From Cephalopachus bancanus (taxonomy: Eukaryota; Chordata; Mammalia; Primates; Tarsiidae), in assembly GCA_027257055.1 (NCBI GenBank), contig JAPVLO010000999.1:1-64000 (forward strand): DNA of 64,000 nt, read 5' to 3'. Under the pieces are notes generated by a model that was not told where the DNA came from, searched no databases, and saw only the letters and a list, made by a program, of their open reading frames with translations. Shown piece after piece: positions 58,330 to 64,000 of the stretch. The position numbers and the translations under genes were made by a program. How positions within the stretch are numbered: the stretch's first letter is position 1; every line of letters begins with the position of its first letter.

Positions 58330-58622
58330 GCCCGGCTCGGTAGCTCAGCCTGTAATCCCGCGCTTTGGGAGGCCAAGGTGAGTGAATTGCCTCAGCCTGC
58401 GGGTTTGAGACCCGCCTGGGCAACTTGGCGAAACCTCATCTCTACAATAAATCAAAAAATCAGCCGGGCGTGGTAGCACGTGCCTGTAGTTCCAGCTACT
58501 CGGAAGGCTGAGGCGGAAGGATTGCCGGAGCCCAGCAGGTCAAGGCTGCAGTGGTTGGGAGCGGCCACTGCACTCCAGTCTGGGCGACAGAGTGAGACTC
58601 CGACTCAGAAAGAAAGAAAAAA
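58330..58622 (+). mobile_element. SINE (D-type) with target-site duplication
   Basis: Flanks ATAACTAGAAGA and ATAACCAGAAGA. GGGTTTGAGACCCGCC at the B box. Confidence 0.94.
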
Positions 58623-58680
58623 TAACCAGAAGAGAGGAAGGTACCTGAGTAATAAGTTCCTTTAAAAATGGGAAATTCTA

Positions 58681-58972
58681 GCCGGGCTCGGTGGCTCAGC
58701 CTGTAATCCCGCGCCTTTGGGAGGCTGAGGTGAGTGGATTGCCTGAGCCCGCGGGTTCGAGACCCACCTGGGCAGCGAGACCTCATCTCTACAATAAATC
58801 AAAAAATCAGCCAGGCGTGGTAGCGCATGCCTATAATTCTGGCTACTTGGAAGGCTGAGGTGGAAGGATCGCCGGAGCCCAGCAGGTCGAGGCTGAGGTG
58901 GCCGGGAGCGGCCACTGCACTCTAGTCTGGGCGACAGAGTGAGACTCCAACTCAAAAAAAACCAAAAAAACA
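58681..58972 (+). mobile_element. SINE (D5-type) with target-site duplication
   Basis: Flanks AATGGGAAATTCT and AATGGGGAATTCT. GGGCAGCGAGACC present. Lies upstream of exon 8. Confidence 0.95.
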
Positions 58973-59410
58973 AAATGGGGAATTCTGTGGAAGTTTTCAG
59001 CCTTCATCTCTGTTTGGGTGCTATCAGGACTGAATAGCAAGGTGGCTATTTTTTAGGTTTTCAGGTTTCAAGCACTGGAGGGACAATGTAGAAGAAACCA
59101 TTTCTTTTTCTGCCCTGAAGTTCATAGTAGATGCCTCATTGGTGCTGAAGATACCAGGAGTTTGAGCTACCAATAAATTGCTATATTAGCATGGGCTGAC
59201 ATGGTTGATGAATATTATGCAAGGAAGATTGCCCACTGTAATCTAATAGAGTGAAGTCTTGGCAGACAGCAGCACCCTGCACTTTTAGCCTGCTACACGG
59301 CAAATTGAGTCCATCCTGCAGGTCCTGAGCTGGGTTTTCGTCCTAGAGCACAGTATAGTTTTATAGTACACCTGACCCCAAAAACAATGTCCTCTGTAAT
59401 TTTGTTTCAG

Positions 59411-59541
59411 TTCCCCCAACTCCTCTGCCAACCAATGATGTTGATGTGTATTTCGAGACCTCTGCAGATGATAATGAGCATGCTCGCTTCCAGAAGGCTA
59501 AGGAGCAGCTGGAAATTCGGCACCGCAACCGAATGGACAGG
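59411..59541 (+). CDS. APLP2: APLP2 exon 8: linker and start of E2
   Basis: 131 nt, residues 362-405: a Pro-rich linker ([18 protein letters not shown]) and the first E2 helix ([21 protein letters not shown]). The 5' codon is split, with A coming from exon 7. If exon 7 is skipped the same phase joins exon 6. Acceptor TTTGTTTCAG and donor GTAAAC are good. Confidence 0.96.
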
Positions 59542-60109
59542 GTAAACCTCAGCACTTCCCTCATCTTCATGGTGTTTGGTTTGGGGTAGCTTGGTTTTCA
59601 TAGTTACATAGTTGAAGAAAAGTGACCCATCCCTCTAGAATGTCATGCTAATGTGTAAAGGACAGATGCGATAGGAGAATATTGGTGGAGCTGCCTTCTT
59701 GGTGGACTAGTCCTTCTTCCTCACCCCCTACCAACATGATGATATAATTACCCTCTGAGGCTTAGCATGGTAAGCACATCCTATAATTATTATCTACTTA
59801 CTATTTTATTTTAAAGAAGGAAATTTTTATTACTGTCATAAATAGAAAATTAGTACCATTTGCCTTGAGAACAAGGTAACTGTGCAAATATATTAGGTGA
59901 AAGTAAACATGTATTAATACATTCTAGCTAGATATTGTTGCCTACTTAAGATTCTGAGTCTTAAGGATGTTTCTTTTCCTTGAAAGGATTTTAAGAGGTA
60001 GAGCAGCAGGAGCACCAAAAAGTGCAACTTTTCTTCTAAATTTACTTAGCAGTGAAAGAAAATTGAAAAGGGAATACCTTGCTAGAACTAAGTAGAACTA
60101 AGCTCCACC

Positions 60110-60300
60110 CAAAATCACACACATCACCCATGCTGGGCTTACACTTTGGGAAATGCTCATTATTTTGCTTGATCCACATCAATTCTGAAAAGTAGGTATT
60201 AACCTCAATTTTTTTGGTGAGGAGTCTGTAAGGCACAGAGACTTTTAAATAACTTGCTAAAGGTTATGTAACAAAGAGGCCTTGAGTCTGTATTTGGGAA
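60110..60300 (+). repeat. Probable MIR (ancient SINE)
   Basis: AGTAGGTATTAACCTCAATT, GTAAGGCACAGAGAC and AATAACTTGCTAAAGGTTAT follow the MIR order, in the intron before exon 9. Confidence 0.6.
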
Positions 60301-60481
60301 TAGATGAGGCCTAAAACTGTCTGAGGTAGTAACAACCCTGGGCTCATAAGGGATCATATGATCGGTTTTCTTTTGCATAGTTTCTCACATTAGATTTAGT
60401 GCCTGGCAGTATTTTTGGAAAATGGGGACGTTGTTTCAGAAGATTATTCTCTGGTGATAGTGTTTTTGACCCTTGTTCTAG

Positions 60482-60556
60482 GTAAAGAAGGAATGGGAAG
60501 AGGCAGAGCTTCAGGCTAAGAACCTCCCCAAAGCAGAGAGGCAGACTCTTATTCAG
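60482..60556 (+). CDS. APLP2: APLP2 exon 9: E2 helix
   Basis: 75 nt, 25 residues ([20 protein letters not shown] then QTLIQ), phase 0 on both sides. This is a piece of the long E2 coiled-coil helix, with alternating charged and Leu/Ala positions. The size matches the equivalent APP-family exon. Confidence 0.96.
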
Positions 60557-60651
60557 GTAAGACGTCTTCTCCAGAGACAAAGCTTTCAGCTTTATCATTT
60601 GAAAATATGACCAGAGCCACACTCCCAGGGAATTAGAATTTAGGTGAGGCC

Positions 60652-60950
60652 TTTTTTTTTTTTTTTTTTTTTGAGTTGGAGTCTCACTCTGTCGCCCAGA
60701 CTGGAGGGCAGTGGCCGCACCTGGCCACCGCAGCCTCGACCTGCTGGGCTCCAGCGATCCTTCCGCCTCAGCCTTCCAAGTAGCCGGAATTATAGGCACG
60801 CGCTATCACGCCCAGCTAATTTTTTGATTTATTGTAGAGATGAGGTCTCACCAAGTTGCCTAGGCGGGTGTTGAACCCACGGGCTCAGGCAGTCCACTCA
60901 CCTTAGCCTCCCAAGGCATGGGATTGCAGGCTGAGCCACCAAGCCTGGCT
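60652..60950 (-). mobile_element. SINE (D-type) with target-site duplication
   Basis: Flanks TGAGGCCTTTTTT on both sides. Inverted relative to the SINEs upstream of exon 8. Confidence 0.94.
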
Positions 60951-61100
60951 GAGGCCTTTTTTCTTTTTCATCTTTAACATTGCTCACCTATGGTAGAATG
61001 AAACCAAGCCCCCATCAGAACACACCTAATTCATGCCAGGAAGTAACCTTATCTCAGCTACCGTTCGTTAATTCTGCTTTCTTGGTAAAAGGTCCTCTGT

Positions 61101-61148
61101 GGGGCTGGATGCGGTGGCTCACACCTATAATCCCAGCAAAAAAAAAAT
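61101..61148 (+). mobile_element. Head-only SINE stub (37 nt plus A-tail) with its own target-site duplication
   Basis: GGGGCTGGATGCGGTGGCTC continues to CCCAGC and then directly to A10. TCCTCTGT flanks it at 61093-61100 and 61149-61156. The head is J-like (GGCTCACACCTATAATCC). Confidence 0.8.
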
Positions 61149-61657
61149 TCCTCTGTCATCTTCATTCTTAGGCTGTGACTTGTTTTTTTAGCAGAACTGA
61201 ATTCTTGTTTTTGTTTGACTAATTAAAAGTCAAAAGATGACAGAAAAGTAAAGATCTCTGATAGAGTTCACCTCTAACTTTGAAAGAATATAACCTTAAA
61301 ATCACAGCAGTAAACTGCATTCCTTTTCAATAGAAGAGAGTGTTTCTAGGAATAAGGATAGCAATTTACAGGACTAATTTGGTTTTATAGAAGTGGTTAC
61401 ATTTTATGTTTAGCTGGAATCCTTCTCTTCTCATATTAACACTGTATTGGAAGAACTTTGCTTTTTTAGTAATTGCTTAGAAAATCTAAGAGCTTTAATT
61501 CCTATGTAAGCCAATGCGTCTTGTCTAGGGAAATTTAGTTCAACAGCCTTAAGCGTTACGTATAAACCTGGTCAGATCCCTCACAGATAACTTGCCTTTT
61601 ACGATTATAAGAGGAATAGGAATACTTCAGTATAACTAACCACATTACTGGATTATG

Positions 61658-61956
61658 TTTTTTTTTTTTTTTTTTTTTTTTTTGAGTTGGAGTTTCACTC
61701 CATCGCCCAGACTGGAGTGCAGTGGCCACTTCCGGCCACCACAGCCTTGACCCACTGGGCTCTGGCGATCCTTCCACCTCAGCCTTCCGAGTAGCCGGAA
61801 TTACAGGCGTGTGTTACCACGCCCAGCTGATTTTTGATTTATTGTAGAGATGAGGTCTCGCTGCCCAGGTGGGTCTCGAACCCACGGACTCAGGCAATCC
61901 ACTCACCTCAGCCTCCCAAAGGCGCGGGATTACAGGCTGAGCCACCGAGCCCGGCT
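61658..61956 (-). mobile_element. SINE (D5-type) with target-site duplication
   Basis: Flanks CTGGATTATGTTT on both sides. GCTGCCCAGGTGGGTCTCG shows the 5-nt deletion. Confidence 0.95.
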
Positions 61957-62340
61957 GGATTATGTTTAAAAATATATCTCCTGTTTGCCAGTGGTTTCAG
62001 GATTTGGAAGTTGGTACCTTGCTACAGTGTGAATGGGACAGTATTAGTATTCCTTTTCTGGTAGTGTGCATTAAGAAAACGGCCTTGGGATTGCAGCACT
62101 AGCAATTTCAGTTATGGAAATACTGAAGAGTCTCTGTCACTGAAATTTAACTTACTCTCTTTATAGATGGGAGTAATTATCCTGATAGAAATTGAATAAA
62201 GTATACTTTGATCTTACCCTTTTTTCCACTCTCTGAACCTGTTACTGTCTTGTATATGGCACTTGAAAGAAGCATTGGGGTCTACTTAGACTTTCTTCAG
62301 GTGCCACAAATTATATGTTGTTCCTAATGTCTTGGTTTAG

Positions 62341-62499
62341 CACTTCCAAGCTATGGTTAAAGCTTTAGAGAAGGAAGCAGCCAGCGAGAAGCAGCAGCTG
62401 GTAGAAACCCACCTAGCTCGAGTAGAAGCTATGCTGAATGATCGCCGTCGGATGGCGCTGGAGAATTACCTGGCTGCCTTGCAGTCTGATCCTCCGCGG
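62341..62499 (+). CDS. APLP2: APLP2 exon 10: E2 helices
   Basis: 159 nt, 53 residues, from [20 protein letters not shown] through [20 protein letters not shown] to SDPPR. Phase 0 on both sides. It holds E2 basic residues (NDRRR) that in APP-family structures contribute to heparin binding. The acceptor ends TTGGTTTAG. Confidence 0.97.
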
Positions 62500-63380
62500 G
62501 TGAGTCGTAGTCAGAGCTGAATCATTGATGAATCCTGTCATCTGGGTTGCCTGCCCTGAAGTGGTGTATGTATGGAACCAATGTAAGACACACAGATCAG
62601 TAAAAGTGACATCTTAATGACAATTTCTGGCAACGCCGAAGGTAAGAAAAGCTTACAGAGGAAAAGATATTATATTCTAGTATCTGCATATACAAGCTTA
62701 GCATTACATCACTTGATGCCTGTGTATGCCACCTGTGATATGGAAATATTTTACACTAGAATAGTGTAGCCTCAGGAAATTGGTTGATAACTATCCATTA
62801 TTGAATTTTCTGCGATAGGCTTCCTTTTAAAAAGTGAAACCATACTTTCTGTGAATGAAGACTTTTGAACCAGTTCTGTTGTAAGTAACTTACGATTATG
62901 AAGAAAAGGGTAAAATAATTTATTTTGAAACTCTTATGTGAGTGGTCTCAAGATATTTCATCCCTTTATATAACCTGCTTTGCTATGGGGCATTTGAAAG
63001 TATTGGAAAGGAGGATATCTGTAGCCTTCTTAAGTAAGCCAGTTAAAAGTCTTTTCTCTTCTGGGTGGCACAGAAGACTACATAGATTGCAGTTCAGTTA
63101 TCAGAGGCTAAGCCAGGAAAGAGGACAGATCAGAGGATTCTGGAAAATACTGTTTGATAAAGAGCCAATATAACTTTGAAACTTAGTTTTTGCTCTTTTT
63201 CCTAGATAGTTTTTTGGTTACTTGGTAAGCTCAAAAAGCTTTTAAAATTACAGCTTTCATTTTTGTGCCTTAGCTGAGCTTTACATTCATAAGTGGACTT
63301 CTTAAGCTTTTGCTTTCCTGCCTATTTTCAATTTTCTGGTCTCTGGATATTGAAACAACAGTTCTTCTTCTTTTCTACAG
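62500..63380. other. Intron 10
   Basis: 881 bp, no repeat or gene recognised. Confidence 0.5.
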
Positions 63381-63509
63381 CCTCATCGGATCCTCCAGGC
63401 CTTGCGGCGTTATGTTCGTGCTGAGAACAAAGATCGCCTGCACACCATCCGTCATTACCAGCACGTGTTAGCTGTTGACCCAGAAAAGGCGGCCCAGATG
63501 AAGTCCCAG
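63381..63509 (+). CDS. APLP2: APLP2 exon 11: E2 helices (last exon in window)
   Basis: 129 nt, 43 residues, from [20 protein letters not shown] to EKAAQMKSQ, phase 0 on both sides. It includes the [10 protein letters not shown] and HTIRHYQH stretches of E2, which carry conserved basic and histidine residues used for heparin and metal contacts in APP-family E2. The donor GTATAT is followed by intron 11, which runs off the window. Confidence 0.97.
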
Positions 63510-64000
63510 GTATATTACACATAGCTGAAATTGCTGCCATGAGAGTATTTCCAGTGGACGTAATGACTTGACGAATAGTTGCATTGCTTAGTTGTGCTTA
63601 GTCCTTAGAAAATGATTTTTTATTTCCAAAGACATTCGGTACCTGAATTGGCTTTTGCAAAAGTGATATTTTTGAGATATCTTTTCTATTTTATATTAAG
63701 TACATTGTACTTAAATAATTTCTAAATTGGTTTTTATGTCTGATTTTTTATTTCTAATTTAGAGAATTGCCAGAATTAATTCTTAAAATTCTTTTCTAGG
63801 CAAATATATTTAAAATGGGTCTCTTTTCTTGGTTTGTGCTTTATTGTTTCTATTTAGACAGACCCCTTTTATATTGGGTTTTGTCCCATGCTGGGTCCAA
63901 CTTAACTTTACAATCATCTATGGAGGTTTTCTCCCAGTTCCCCTTCCTACTATTTGTCTATATATTAACTTGAGTTTTCCTTTCTTATATTCATCAACAT
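63510..64000. other. Intron 11, 5' part, to window end
   Basis: AT-rich, nothing recognised. The next APLP2 exon lies outside. Confidence 0.6.

Overview
This window is nuclear DNA of a primate and holds the 5' two-thirds of one gene on the + strand: APLP2 (amyloid beta precursor-like protein 2). A CpG-island promoter (about 5.5-7.0 kb) is followed by exon 1 (signal peptide) and a 35.4 kb first intron. Exons 2-11 lie at 41745, 42794, 52476, 53682, 54283, 55643, 59411, 60482, 62341 and 63381. The 11 coding exons seen here total 1578 nt (526 codons), all introns are GT-AG, and the frame is intact. The rest of the E2 domain, the transmembrane segment and the cytoplasmic tail lie beyond the right edge. 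No other functional protein gene was recognised on either strand.

Nearly everything else is intronic or upstream sequence filled with about 58 dimeric 7SL-derived (Alu-family) SINEs, fragments of old L1, probable L2/MIR remnants, and one internally deleted mariner element. For the SINE entries I use four labels. J-type is close to ancestral AluJ. D-type is a derived form marked by a one-base-shorter head (GGCTCAGCCTG), GCGGGTTCGAGACCCGC at the B box, CTACAATAAATC in the middle linker, and GTGGCC/GGCCAC plus CCAACTC in the right arm. D5-type is D-type with an additional 5-nt deletion (GGGCA-GCGAGACC) and linked changes (ATCAGCC, GTAATTCCGG). I-type is intermediate: it carries the D linker or tail but a J-like head or B box.

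Alu-family SINEs make the host a primate. I saw no AluS/AluY-like copies, no galago/loris tRNA-headed SINEs, and no lemur-type Alu with the extra right-arm segment known from mouse lemur. A non-anthropoid lineage such as tarsier, or less likely aye-aye, fits best; this is inference from remembered family features.

Layout: 1-5.5 kb upstream DNA (SINEs, mariner, an ancient dispersed repeat); 5.5-7 kb promoter, exon 1 and a G-rich start of intron 1; 7-41.7 kb intron 1, with an antisense old L1 tract at 14.2-18.7 kb and another at 20.7-22.2 kb; 41.7-43 kb exons 2-3 separated by an 875-bp intron that carries a strong hairpin; 43-52.5 kb intron 3; 52.5-56 kb exons 4-7 including the Kunitz exon; 56-64 kb exons 8-11.

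The observations most worth following are (i) the SINE family whose left arm has become tRNA-like (T-arm geometry and improved A box) while its right arm has gained a long stem, with graded intermediates and nested insertions that order the changes; (ii) a 30-bp stem, 25-nt loop hairpin in APLP2 intron 2 that looks like a pre-miRNA; (iii) a 37-nt, head-only SINE stub with its own A-tail and target-site duplication; and (iv) inverted SINE pairs, including one that flanks exons 8-9.
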